From an uncultured Nitrospirales bacterium (GTDB taxonomy: Bacteria > Nitrospirota > Nitrospiria > Nitrospirales > UBA8639): a stretch of 64,000 nucleotides of DNA. The stretch lies in NCBI GenBank assembly GCA_958295805.1, contig OY282373.1:1521001-1585000 (forward strand), in the 5' to 3' direction. The notes under the pieces were generated by a model. That model saw nothing but the letters and a program-made list of their open reading frames with translations. It made no database searches and was not told the DNA's origin. Every line of letters starts with the position of its first letter. Position 1 is the stretch's first letter. This document shows, piece by piece, positions 1 through 8,625 of the stretch. Made by a program: the position numbers and the translations under genes.

Positions 1-779
1 CGGGTCGGTGAAGGTGCTCTGCGCCTTGTCTTCGGGTTCCCCGTAAGCGCGCTTGTACGGCTGCCCGCCCTTGGGCTTGCGCTCCCACTCCGGTCGGCGC
101 CCGCGCGCGTCGTCCGCCTCGCGTTGCGCCGCCTTCAACCGCTCCCCCGCTTTCGCGGGGGCCGGCTCTTCGCCGCAACAATCGCCGCCAACCGGTCCTC
201 GCGACGGCGCAACTCCTCGGGTAACTCATCGCCACGCAACGACTCGCCACAGCGCGCGTCTTCCTCCGCCTCGGTGTCGCGAGCCGTGGGCAGCAGCGCT
301 TCGATTCCCCCCTCCAGCCGGCGCTTCTCCTCACCCATCCGCCCGTCGCTCATCGCCTTGCGCTTGCTCGCGTTCGCCCGCACCTTCGTCCCGTCTCTCG
401 ACAGCTTCCCGAAACTTGCCAGTCCCATCTCGCGCGCCACACGCACCACCTTCACGAACATCCCCTTGAAGCTGTGACTCGGAAAGTTCCCCACCCCCAA
501 CACCTGAAACGCCACGTCCTCCTCCAGCTTCCTCGCGGTCCCCTGCGACGAAAATACCCCCGTCGCATACCCGTAGAGCAGCACCTTGACCATCATCCGA
601 GGCTCATACGGGGCGTTGCGACGCCCGTCGCCTTCATACGGCGCGTAAAACGCCGTCAAGTCCAGACCGTCCACCAAGTCGCTGACGTGATGCGCCAAGT
701 GCCCTTCCGCCAGCCAATCGCGCACATTCGGCGCCAGCAGCAGCTGGTCCGGCTCATAGGGGCGAAATGTCGTCGGCAT
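1..779 (-). pseudogene. IS1182-type transposase, frameshifted and cut by the window edge
   Basis: The reading frame from 779 to 135 encodes the N-terminal part of a DUF772-type transposase: an MPTTFRPYEPDQ start, a YEPRMMVKVLLYGYATG core and an RDGTKVRANASKRK region, as in IS1182-family enzymes. It stops at 135. The -1 frame then resumes recognisable family sequence (GERLKAAQREAD, then KGGQPYKRAYGEPEDKAQ) to base 1. The break falls at a perfect hairpin, 144-161 (7-bp CCCCCGC/GCGGGGG stem, 4-base loop). The element end lies close to the stop of the neighbouring oxidoreductase (841), whose C-terminus looks complete. The catalytic C-terminal half is outside the window. It could be a dead copy, a programmed -1 frameshift or a sequencing error at the hairpin. 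Confidence 0.8.
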
Positions 780-840
780 CGGACTCTCTCCCGCGGCTCC
801 TGTCCGCCTATTGTCGCATCGTTTTCTACGGCGCAGACTC

Positions 841-1851
841 CTAGGCGTGGTGAACGTTGACCACGATGCCGTGCAGTCCGGTGGCGCCGTTGGGTTGGGG
901 GCGAGTAATTTCCGAGGTTTGAACGCGGCCCGTTGTATCAGTGGCCTGAACCGTGACCATGTGCTTGCCGGCCGGCGCGTCTTTCCAGAGGTAATTCCAG
1001 ACCACCCAGGACCAGGGCGAGTGAGGGGGAGTGATCTCGGCCGGCACCCAGGTTTTCTCTTGATCGAGGCTCAGTTGGACTTTTGAAATGGAGTGCGGAC
1101 CGCCGAAGGCGATGCCCCGGAAATTCACGTCGGGCCCACGGACGTCCTGATAATGTCCGGGACTGTCGATTCGGGAAAAAATGTGGATCGTCCCTTCATC
1201 AGTCCAGCCCTTGCGTTGCCAATACCCTTGGTAGTCTCCGTTGTACACTTCAATTTCTGTAATCCATTTGACGTTTTTAATCCCGTATAGTCCAGGCACG
1301 ATCAGGCGCAGGGGAAAGCCGTGGGCTTTGGGGAGTTTTTCTCCGTTCATGAGATACGCCAACATCACTTCATCACCCATGGCGCGCTCAAATGGAATGC
1401 TGTCATGATACGCATCGGCCCCACGGAAAATGACGTCGCGAGCCGTTTCCGCGTCAGCGCCGGCTTCGATCAACAGGTCCTTGAGTGAAATGCCGCGCCA
1501 AACGGCGTTGCCGAGACTCGTTCCGCCGGGGAGGGTATCGATGCACATGAGGGTTGAGACCTGATCAAACGGTTTGCGATTCAGGACGTCGCGCCATTTC
1601 AGTACCATCGGCTTGGATACGGCTCCTTTTACCACCATGTGCCACTGCTCTTGGTCAAGATCGCGAGTAAAATTATAGGCAGCGTCCATATAATTGACCG
1701 TATAAAATTTATCATTCGGCGTGAAATACGAGGTCTCCCTCGGCGGCACGGCAAACATGCTCCCCAGGTCACACCCCGTGGTCATGCTGGTGAGGCCTGC
1801 CAAAGTTCCCAGGCCACTGAGTTGAAACAATTTTCGACGGGTGATGTCCAT
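841..1851 (-). CDS. Tat-exported molybdopterin oxidoreductase, sulfite oxidase/MsrP fold
   Basis: 336 aa. The N-terminus has a twin-arginine signal (MDITRRKLFQ, then a hydrophobic stretch) followed by TTGC at residue 27, which could be an imperfect lipoprotein cleavage site. Residues about 65-220 match the oxidoreductase molybdopterin-binding domain. Cys103 in LMCIDTLPGG is in the position of the Mo-coordinating cysteine, and GFPLRLIVPGLYG is the usual cofactor-binding segment. Residues about 235-335 match the Mo-co dimerisation domain, so the architecture is that of sulfite oxidase rather than the shorter MsrP. It probably acts in the periplasm on sulfite or an oxidised sulfur compound; the substrate cannot be read from sequence. 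No heme domain or cytochrome partner is adjacent. The IS fragment starts about 60 bp past its stop. Confidence 0.85.
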   Translation of the reverse strand: MDITRRKLFQLSGLGTLAGLTSMTTGCDLGSMFAVPPRETSYFTPNDKFYTVNYMDAAYNFTRDLDQEQWHMVVKGAVSKPMVLKWRDVLNRKPFDQVSTLMCIDTLPGGTSLGNAVWRGISLKDLLIEAGADAETARDVIFRGADAYHDSIPFERAMGDEVMLAYLMNGEKLPKAHGFPLRLIVPGLYGIKNVKWITEIEVYNGDYQGYWQRKGWTDEGTIHIFSRIDSPGHYQDVRGPDVNFRGIAFGGPHSISKVQLSLDQEKTWVPAEITPPHSPWSWVVWNYLWKDAPAGKHMVTVQATDTTGRVQTSEITRPQPNGATGLHGIVVNVHHA

Positions 1852-1957
1852 GGTTATGGAGTCAGTGGTAAGCGTTGCTTACGGTATCGTGGAGCGTATC
1901 AGCCCACCGACGGTTACTATAGTCCAGCGGTTCACTCCCTGCAAGAGAGCGAACCGT

Positions 1958-2977
1958 TCATGAACGTGGTTGAGCCATAACTAACGGAACGGGTTTCCAT
2001 AACCGTCCTCCGTCTCTTGTTCGGAAAAGACCAGCTCGGTTGGTGCCAACGTACAAAGTCGAAGGATCCGTCTGGCTTATTGCCAGGGCGCGAACGTTGA
2101 GATTGGTCAGTCCCTCATTGATCGCGGTCCACGTTTGACCGTTGTCCCGGCTTTTATGGATTCCTGCTCGACTCGTCACGTACACCACGCCAGGCGTCAC
2201 GGGGTCAAGAACGAGGTCGCTGAAGAATTGGTCGGGCAGGGATTCTCCTATACGTTGCCAGGACTCTCCGCCGTCGGTCGTTTTGTAGAGCCCTTTCAAA
2301 GTAGCGATATACACGGTGTGAGGCACGTGTCGGTCGATTCTGATTTTCACCACGTTGAGGGCACGGGACGATTGTAACACGTCTTGCGGCACGAGGCCGT
2401 TGTTGACCTTTGTCCAGGTAGCCGCGCCGTCCAAAGATCGATACACGCCTCCGCTGGTTCCGGCATACAGGGTTTGCGGTTGGTTGGGGTCAAGGTCGAT
2501 GGTCACGACCATGAGCACTTCTTTGATGCCCTCCATCCGTTTCGTCCAGTTTGATCCGGCGTCTTCGGATTCAAAAACACCCATTGACGTCGCGGCAAAC
2601 AGATGATACCCGGATCCCGGAGCGAACCTGATTTCGTGGACCACGGCGGTAATCGTCACTCCTTCCAACCCTTTGCGTTGTGATGCCCAACGTTGGCCGC
2701 CGCTGAAACTCTTGAATATTGCATCGCCTTTCGTTCCGGCGTAGACGTTGGCAGGGAGCAGAGGATCGATAGCCAGCGAAATGACGCGAGAATGAGTCAT
2801 GCCTTGCGAAACGTTTTCCCACGTGCGGCCGGTATCGCGTGTCTTATAGATGTAATCGTTTGTGGCAACGTAGAGAATATTGGATTTCGTGGGGTGCAGG
2901 GCAATTTCGACCACCGGTTCGCTTCCACCGCAAGCCGTAAAGGTCAGACAACAAACGAGAATGACTGGGAGACGCAT
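1958..2977 (-). CDS. BNR/VPS10-like repeat lipoprotein
   Basis: About 339 aa from the ATG at 2977. A longer open frame begins at 3061, but the internal Met starts a typical lipoprotein signal (MRLPVILVCCLTFTAC, with the lipid-attachment Cys at residue 16). The mature part is built of six or seven short repeats of the type Y-A-T/G-T followed by S-x-D-x-G-x-T-W, for example YKTRDTGRTWENV, YRSLDGAATWTKV and HKSRDNGQTWTAI. These are Asp-box (BNR) repeats of sortilin-like and YCF48-like beta-propellers. It is likely a periplasm- or surface-exposed binding or scaffold protein; no catalytic motif is visible. A second member lies at 55826-56872. Confidence 0.8.
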   Translation of the reverse strand: MRLPVILVCCLTFTACGGSEPVVEIALHPTKSNILYVATNDYIYKTRDTGRTWENVSQGMTHSRVISLAIDPLLPANVYAGTKGDAIFKSFSGGQRWASQRKGLEGVTITAVVHEIRFAPGSGYHLFAATSMGVFESEDAGSNWTKRMEGIKEVLMVVTIDLDPNQPQTLYAGTSGGVYRSLDGAATWTKVNNGLVPQDVLQSSRALNVVKIRIDRHVPHTVYIATLKGLYKTTDGGESWQRIGESLPDQFFSDLVLDPVTPGVVYVTSRAGIHKSRDNGQTWTAINEGLTNLNVRALAISQTDPSTLYVGTNRAGLFRTRDGGRLWKPVPLVMAQPRS

Positions 2978-3143
2978 CAACGTGGATTCGTGATTTGGGA
3001 TGGAACGAGAATCGATCGTGACACTATCACACAAATGGTAAGTCTGAGAAGGGGCTTGCACGCATCCGCGCCTGATGTGCGGCGTCTGTCTTCTCAGTTC
3101 TGGCGTTAGCCCTTCGTAGAGGCCGAATTCGTCATTCCCGATT

Positions 3144-3815
3144 TCAGCAATTCAAGTTCTCCAATTTGGTTACCCATTCGTTGAAGATTGGGCATGACTC
3201 TCGCATTCTCGCGATGCCAATCTCCCGAGCAATGCTGATACCAGTCGTGGTTTTCTTGAATCGGTCAGATAAGGCTTCCAACCGCCTGGATGGGGACGTC
3301 TGAGGATTGTCGTTGATCTTCTCCGGCTCGCCACATTGAGAAAGAATCTTATCGACGTGATGTTTCGGCACATTCAGTTTTCGCGTCAGAATTTCGGCGT
3401 CGCTGAAGAGCAATGCCTCAAACTCAAACATTGAAACATACGGTATGAATCGCCGTTGTGAATCTTGATCTCCGAAGAGTTCGTTTACCTGCTTCTGGGT
3501 CGCTTCGTTCATCACCCGTGCCTTTACCGTGTGCTGCGTTTCGTGTTTTGACGCTTCGTAACCGGGCCAATCACCTTTAATCCCGTAATAATCGACAAGC
3601 AACGTCAGCCAAGTCCATCTTCTTTGCTTGAGGTGATGCTCAATGTCCTTTCTGGCCCGAGAAAAACGAACGTCACCACCATGTTGACCTGGCTTCGTCA
3701 GGATAGTTGGGGTAATGTAAACTTCCCTCAGTGCCAGATACGGACACAAAATTTCTTGGATAAAGATCTTCTCGGTTGGCCCTTCAACCAGCGCCACGAC
3801 TTCAGGCTTGCTCAT
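3144..3815 (-). CDS. DUF4276 TOPRIM-like protein, third gene of an ATPase operon
   Basis: 223 aa. The N-terminus VVALVEGPTEKIFIQ contains the E-G-x-T-E signature (Glu11, Glu15) of TOPRIM-like nuclease/primase domains, and TLLVDYYGIKGDWPG around residue 72 supplies the second acidic motif. Overall it fits DUF4276. Its start overlaps the end of the upstream AAA ATPase by 14 bp, so the two are almost certainly translated together. Family knowledge: ABC-type AAA ATPases paired with TOPRIM proteins occur in phage-defence modules (Gabija, OLD, PARIS). By inference this protein would be the nucleic-acid-cleaving effector and the ATPase its sensor or regulator. No experiment in the sequence proves this. 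Confidence 0.75.
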   Translation of the reverse strand: MSKPEVVALVEGPTEKIFIQEILCPYLALREVYITPTILTKPGQHGGDVRFSRARKDIEHHLKQRRWTWLTLLVDYYGIKGDWPGYEASKHETQHTVKARVMNEATQKQVNELFGDQDSQRRFIPYVSMFEFEALLFSDAEILTRKLNVPKHHVDKILSQCGEPEKINDNPQTSPSRRLEALSDRFKKTTTGISIAREIGIARMRESCPIFNEWVTKLENLNC

Positions 3816-4920
3816 AAACGGGTCCGCCGGAGATGACGTTTTTACTCCAGAGCTCGCCTACGGAATAGCTCTCAAGCCACGTGAGATAATCTTCTTCGTT
3901 CAGACGTTCAAACGTGGATGCACCATTTTTCCGGTTGACGACAACAACGTCCTCAAGCGAGAAGTTATCGATCAATGCCGGTGACTGGGTTGCCACGATG
4001 ATCTGTGTGCGCTTGGAAGCGTTCTGAATCAGCTCCGCCAGAATACTGATTGCCGCGGGATGTAATCCTAGCTCCGGTTCATCAATGATTAAAGAAGAAG
4101 GGGGATTGGGTTGTAGTAAGGCGGTGGTCAGGCAGATAAACCGAAGACTCCCGTCAGAGAAATGATACGGTTGCATCGGGTAGTCCGAACTTTTGATACG
4201 CCACGAAAGAGCAACCTTCTCTTTCGGCCCAAAGTTTTCTACGTTGAGGAGGAAATCATCCAGATAGGGAATCACCAATCTACAGGATTGGAGGATTTCT
4301 TCGTAAATTTCCTCGGCCTCGTTTTTTAGTTTCAGCAAGAACGGGGCAATGTTCGAGGCATCGAAACGGAGAGTGTTGTTGTCTTGTACGATTTCCGCGT
4401 GACGCATGGCTGCCGTTCCGCTCGTATCGTGAAAATGATAGATTTTCCAGGCTGATATGGATTCGTATACAGGCTTGCTGTATTGGGCGTCGTGGGAGTT
4501 TCCAGTAGCCTCTTGAACCAGTAAGGATTGCCCATCCGGGCTGTCTCCCAAATCCCACCAGTTCGTCCTTCTCTTTCCGTACTCATAGTAACGAGCTTCG
4601 TCTGTCAAATCATAACCTTCCGATGGCCTGGGTTGAATATTGAAACGGTACCCACGTGGTCCAAAGCGGGTTTCAAACTCAAGACGTTGCGTGACTTTTC
4701 GTCCATTGAACAGCAGGTCACTGATACCGCCATTGTTTCGAACGTAGTCATTCAGATTTCCATTGATGAGCGCGTGCAGCAGTCGAAAAAAAGAAATGAA
4801 GTTGCTTTTGCCCGCACCATTGGCGCCGATTAAAACGTTCAGGTTCCTCATGTCAAAATTTTCCAGATTGCGGATGGATTTGAATCCTCGTATCGTCAGA
4901 TTGTCTAAAGGGTCTCCCAC
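3802..4920 (-). CDS. AAA (ABC/RecF-like) ATPase paired with the DUF4276 protein
   Basis: 372 aa from the GTG at 4920. I prefer this start over the in-frame ATG at 4974. GTG is preceded by GGAGGA with 7-base spacing, sits one base after the upstream stop, and gives a standard N-terminus (NLTIRGFKSIRNLENF). Walker A is GANGAGKS at residues 32-39. LIIDEPELGLHP carries Walker B, and IIVATQSPALID is the H-loop-like segment. This layout (AAA_21/AAA15 type) is shared by OLD, RecF and PARIS AriA ATPases. It probably hydrolyses ATP as a DNA- or phage-responsive SMC-like dimer controlling the overlapping DUF4276 protein. A role in DNA repair instead of defence is possible. Confidence 0.8.
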   Translation of the reverse strand: MGDPLDNLTIRGFKSIRNLENFDMRNLNVLIGANGAGKSNFISFFRLLHALINGNLNDYVRNNGGISDLLFNGRKVTQRLEFETRFGPRGYRFNIQPRPSEGYDLTDEARYYEYGKRRTNWWDLGDSPDGQSLLVQEATGNSHDAQYSKPVYESISAWKIYHFHDTSGTAAMRHAEIVQDNNTLRFDASNIAPFLLKLKNEAEEIYEEILQSCRLVIPYLDDFLLNVENFGPKEKVALSWRIKSSDYPMQPYHFSDGSLRFICLTTALLQPNPPSSLIIDEPELGLHPAAISILAELIQNASKRTQIIVATQSPALIDNFSLEDVVVVNRKNGASTFERLNEEDYLTWLESYSVGELWSKNVISGGPVYEQA

Positions 4921-4921
4921 G

Positions 4922-6115
4922 TCAATGTCCTCCGTATCGCGTGTCAGACATGGCGCGCTGCATGAAGGCGTCAAACAAAGGAACGGTAAAAGCCAGATAG
5001 CCGTGAGCAGGGCTGTAGATCATACCCTTGTTAATGAGTTTCGCACGCGTTGGTCCGATACGTTGGATCTTTACCGACAAGGTTTCTGCTAATTCGCTGC
5101 TGCGTTGCGCTCCCTGCCCAAGTTCCGCCATGGCGCGGAGAAATCGCTTTTCCCCAAGAGTCAGTCGGTCAAAACGAACCCTGAAGAAGTTTTCATCGAG
5201 ACGCTTGGTGACGGTTTCGGAAGCATTGTGCACGACAGTCAGGCTGATCGGCGAGACTTCGGCCAAGTTCCATGCTTGATACCCCCACTCTTGGAGGAAG
5301 TACGGATAGCCTTGGGTGAGGCGGCATATTTCCCGAAGTGCTGAGTCGGTAAATGCAACTTCGTATGGTTTGACCGGACGTTGCAAAGCCTTGCTCGCGT
5401 CCGACTCGGAAAGCGGGCCGATGTCGGGAAAATGGAATAACCGTTCAGCGTATGATTTGGACTCTCCCGCTAAACCCGGCAGAATGGGGAGACCGGCGCC
5501 CATCAACACCAAGGGCAGTTGACGCTGCTGCATCTTGTGCATGGACATGATGAGCGCACCGAGTTCCTTTTTGTCAAGATACTGGATCTCGTCGATCATG
5601 ATGGCCATGCACGTTCCGCGTTCCCCAGCCGTTTCTGCTACCACGGTGAAGAGATTCGGCAGGTCAATTTCGATGTCGCCACTGTCCGCGGTCCCCGTTT
5701 CCGCGTTCATGTCCAGACCCAATTCCACGCCTTCCATTTTGACCTTGATCGTCCCTACAAAGCCTTTGAGAACGGCAAGTGCTTGACGTGCTTTGTGTCC
5801 CGCGCCCGCCAGTCGGTCCAGCTTGTACAACAGTTGGCGCAAAGGTGGCGCCAACAGAGCACCTAATGGCTTCTGTTCGTGGGCCTCGACAAGGATCGTG
5901 TGATACCCGTTCTCCTGGGCAATTCGCTCCATTTCGTTGAGCAAGACGGTTTTGCCCACGCCGCGAAGCCCCGTAAGCAGGATGCTCTTTTCAGTTCTGC
6001 GTTGCTTGACCCGGCCTAGCAGGATACGAGCGTGCTCAAGCACGTTGTCTCTGCCGACGAGTTCGGGAGGAGGCGCTCCGGCGCCAGGTGAAAAGGGGTT
6101 TCGTATTGGGTCCAT
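4922..6115 (-). CDS. ORC/Cdc6-like AAA ATPase, first gene of the defence-like operon
   Basis: 397 aa. MDPIRNPFSPGAG followed by PPELVGRD is a recognisable N-terminus of a widespread bacterial ATP-binding family. Walker A is GLRGVGKT (about residues 49-56) and Walker B is MAIMIDEIQYL. Residues about 310-397 look like a winged-helix C-terminal domain (SVKIQRIGPTRAKLINKGMIY). This matches AAA_16/Orc1-Cdc6-type STAND-like ATPases. No Shine-Dalgarno precedes the ATG, and the nearest plausible promoter would leave a very short leader. The downstream AAA ATPase begins one base after its stop, so the genes are co-transcribed. Relatives are also found alone, so this may be a chance neighbour of the ATPase/DUF4276 pair. 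Confidence 0.75.
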   Translation of the reverse strand: MDPIRNPFSPGAGAPPPELVGRDNVLEHARILLGRVKQRRTEKSILLTGLRGVGKTVLLNEMERIAQENGYHTILVEAHEQKPLGALLAPPLRQLLYKLDRLAGAGHKARQALAVLKGFVGTIKVKMEGVELGLDMNAETGTADSGDIEIDLPNLFTVVAETAGERGTCMAIMIDEIQYLDKKELGALIMSMHKMQQRQLPLVLMGAGLPILPGLAGESKSYAERLFHFPDIGPLSESDASKALQRPVKPYEVAFTDSALREICRLTQGYPYFLQEWGYQAWNLAEVSPISLTVVHNASETVTKRLDENFFRVRFDRLTLGEKRFLRAMAELGQGAQRSSELAETLSVKIQRIGPTRAKLINKGMIYSPAHGYLAFTVPLFDAFMQRAMSDTRYGGH

Positions 6116-6132
6116 TGACAGATTTCTATCAT

Positions 6133-6162
6133 TTTATGCAGTCGTATATCAACGTCTATCAA
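6133..6162 (-). promoter_or_regulatory. Candidate sigma70-type promoter for the ATPase operon
   Basis: On the minus strand TTGATA (6162-6157) is followed after 18 bases by CATAAA (6138-6133), ending 17 bases before the ATG at 6115. The 130-base spacer is distinctly AT-rich compared with its surroundings and has repeated TATCAA and ATATAC words. Called by eye only. If correct, the transcript would have a leader of about 10 bases. Confidence 0.3.
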
Positions 6163-6247
6163 CAAACAGGTAGACTCATGTATATTTGTGTATATTTTCG
6201 TAAAAACAATCCGATTGTCTGGCAATACTGGCACAACCGCGGCATGG

Positions 6248-7069
6248 TTATTCAATGGCGGGAAGGGGAGAGACAGATGCTTTGGGAGCTTGTTTATAGA
6301 TAGCCAGGGCTTCGGGCATCCATTTCTGGAGGTCTTGAATGCGGGTTGTATGTGAAGGATGGGTTGAAAGAAATTCAGGAGGGGCTCCCTTCGAGGCTTC
6401 TGCCATGCGTTGCCAGAGAAGTACGGCTTCCTGAGGGTCGTATCCGGCCTCAGCGGCCAGGAGTAAGCCGATATAGTCCGCCTCTGATTCATGACTTCGA
6501 CTGAAGGGGAGTAAGACGCCGACGCCTAAGGCTTGCATCGCCAGCGAACTGCCCACGCGGCCCAAATTGAAGGCATGGGAAGTTATTTGCATGCCCAGAT
6601 TGGCTGCGAGATGCTGACTGGTTCGTTCGGCGCCGTGCCGGGCCAAGGCGTGAACCACTTCATGTCCCATGATGGCCGCCAGTCCATTTTCATTTTTCGC
6701 TTCTGGAAAAATGCCCGTGTACACGGCGATTTTGCCGCCTGGCAAAGCCCAGGCATTTTTTGTTTTGTCGTCTTTGATGACGTTGACTTCCCAGTTAAAT
6801 GACTTTGCGCGTTCGGCGTATTTTGACTGTTGTGCCGCGGAAATAATTCGTTTGGCCACGCGCTTGACGGGGTCCACTTCCGCTGAGTTTGTGGAGACGG
6901 CAACGTCGGGATCATCCAGAACTTGAGCGTAGAGTTTGTTGCCCATTTGGACTTCCTGGCCTTCTGAGATGAGCAACAGTTGTGACCGGTTGGTGTAGGG
7001 GTTGCTCCCACACCCCACCAGATATATGAGCAACGTCAACGGGACGAGCGTTCGGATGAGATGGTTCAT
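6248..7069 (-). CDS. M48 family zinc metalloprotease lipoprotein
   Basis: 273 aa. A lipoprotein signal ends in LIYLVGC (Cys20). The catalytic motif HEVVH is at 136-140 and the third zinc ligand lies in HESEAD at about residue 194, as in LoiP/BepA-type M48 proteases. The segment LSTHPSHTTRI near the end is also characteristic. It is expected to be anchored in the periplasm, probably to the outer membrane, and to degrade misfolded envelope proteins. Length is typical for a stand-alone M48 lipoprotein without TPRs. The M16 protease pair lies just upstream in the same orientation, which makes this a local block of envelope proteases. Confidence 0.9.
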   Translation of the reverse strand: MNHLIRTLVPLTLLIYLVGCGSNPYTNRSQLLLISEGQEVQMGNKLYAQVLDDPDVAVSTNSAEVDPVKRVAKRIISAAQQSKYAERAKSFNWEVNVIKDDKTKNAWALPGGKIAVYTGIFPEAKNENGLAAIMGHEVVHALARHGAERTSQHLAANLGMQITSHAFNLGRVGSSLAMQALGVGVLLPFSRSHESEADYIGLLLAAEAGYDPQEAVLLWQRMAEASKGAPPEFLSTHPSHTTRIQDLQKWMPEALAIYKQAPKASVSPLPAIE

Positions 7070-7120
7070 CGCGGGCCTTCTGTCAGGAACAACGGCTTCT
7101 CTGATTGACGACGTATCGGA

Positions 7121-8608
7121 CTACGATGATTCGGGTATGGAGATGTCGAGTTCCGTCACGGTTTCATACCGGGCCAACGCCGGAGCCGTGCCTTCTCGAG
7201 GTCCCACGACCAGGATCACAAACTGCTCCGGTTTAATCCGCGTGTGCGCGGCTTTCCGAACCTGTTCCAGCGTCACCCGTTCAATGCCGTTTCGAAATCG
7301 TATCAGCCAATCAGACGGATAGCCGAAATACTCATACGTGAGAAATTTCCCAAGGACTTTGCTCGGAGAATCCACGGAAAAGACAAACGAATTCAGCAGA
7401 CTGGCCTTGGCCTTCAGGATCTCGTCTTCAGTCGGAGGTTCCGTGTTCATGATTTTATGCACTTCATCCAGCAAAGCGTCGATTCCTGCCTGCGTGGTTT
7501 TCGTTTTGGTCGACATGGAAAAATTGGCGGTGGCCGGGTAGTCCCACCCGAACCCGATCCCGCCATGCACGTCATACGCCAGCCCTTTCTTCGACCGAAT
7601 GGTGGAGAAAAGCCGGGCTCCGTAAGACCCTGATAATATCTGGTTGATAATGACCACCGGATAGTAATCGGGATGTTTTCGCGTCAGCCCCAAATGGCCG
7701 ATCAGGATTTTGGCCTGAGTCATGTCGTTTTTTTTAACGTAATACACGCCGTGGCTCGTGGCGGTGTTGTACGGGACAACCGGCTCGGTCCATTCGTTTC
7801 CGTTGGGCCACGTCCCGAATACCTCTTTCACCAGGCGTAAGGCCTCTTCCGTTTGAAAATCTCCGACCAGACCAAGGATCATTCGATTCGGATGATAATA
7901 TTTGGCATGCCAGTCGATCAGGTCTTGCCGGGAAATATTGTTGATAGTGGCATAGGTCTCAACGCGGGCATAGGGTGAATCCTGGCCGTAGACCAGCTTT
8001 GTGAATTCCCGCGACGCAATCTCGTTGGGGTCGTCGTTTTGTCTGACAATCCCGGCGATGACCTGGTGTTTGGCGATGGTCAATTTGTCCTGAGCAAACC
8101 GTGGACGTCGGACCACCTCGCCGAAGACCGGCAAAACCTTGTGAAAGTCCTCGCTCAAACAGGTCATTGAAGCCGAACCCGACGCGACGCCAATGCCTGT
8201 TTCAATAGAGGCGGCTTTGCTCTCCAGGTAATCGTCAAGCTGGTCTCCGGTAAGGGCCGTCGTGCCGCCGCTTCGCATGACGGTTCCGGTTAACGCGGCT
8301 ACCCCGACCTTGTCGGCGGGTTCCAGTCGCGAGCCGGTTCGGATGCGCAACGACGCCTGCATGATCGGGAGTTCGTGGTCTTCCAGGAGGAACACCACGA
8401 GTCCATTGTCCAGGACGATGCGCTGCGGTTGAGGAATCTGAACGTCGGCAAGAGGCGGGTAGGTCAGTTGATCAACCGTGTCAACCTGACCGGACGCCTC
8501 CGTCGTCGGCAAAAGACAGGCGGAGACGAACACCCACGCGAACAGGAGTGCGTTGTGACGTGGGAACCAGTGGAGAGCACGATGACGTGGCAGACGGGTT
8601 TCGTTCAT
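7121..8608 (-). CDS. M16-family peptidase-like protein lacking the zinc motif
   Basis: 495 aa with an N-terminal signal peptide ending near ASGQ. The fold is M16 (insulinase-like): the N-terminal strand IVLDNGLVVFLLEDHELP, a second-domain start YHPNRMILGLVGDF, and SGSYGARLFSTIRSKKGLAYDV. Where active enzymes have HxxEH it reads VGVAALTGTVMRSGG, so it has no zinc site and should be catalytically inert. Its start lies 17 bp after the stop of the active M16 gene upstream. Active/inactive M16 pairs that form a heterodimer are known, so this is likely the non-catalytic partner. Confidence 0.88.
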   Translation of the reverse strand: MNETRLPRHRALHWFPRHNALLFAWVFVSACLLPTTEASGQVDTVDQLTYPPLADVQIPQPQRIVLDNGLVVFLLEDHELPIMQASLRIRTGSRLEPADKVGVAALTGTVMRSGGTTALTGDQLDDYLESKAASIETGIGVASGSASMTCLSEDFHKVLPVFGEVVRRPRFAQDKLTIAKHQVIAGIVRQNDDPNEIASREFTKLVYGQDSPYARVETYATINNISRQDLIDWHAKYYHPNRMILGLVGDFQTEEALRLVKEVFGTWPNGNEWTEPVVPYNTATSHGVYYVKKNDMTQAKILIGHLGLTRKHPDYYPVVIINQILSGSYGARLFSTIRSKKGLAYDVHGGIGFGWDYPATANFSMSTKTKTTQAGIDALLDEVHKIMNTEPPTEDEILKAKASLLNSFVFSVDSPSKVLGKFLTYEYFGYPSDWLIRFRNGIERVTLEQVRKAAHTRIKPEQFVILVVGPREGTAPALARYETVTELDISIPESS

Positions 8609-8625
8609 GCGGAATCCTGTGCCTC

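Noticed and set aside
6088-6303. 71-codon plus-strand frame in the AT-rich spacer before the ATPase operon
   Set aside because: Overlaps the 5' end of the ATPase gene and the 3' end of the protease gene; amino-acid composition and lack of a ribosome site suggest chance.
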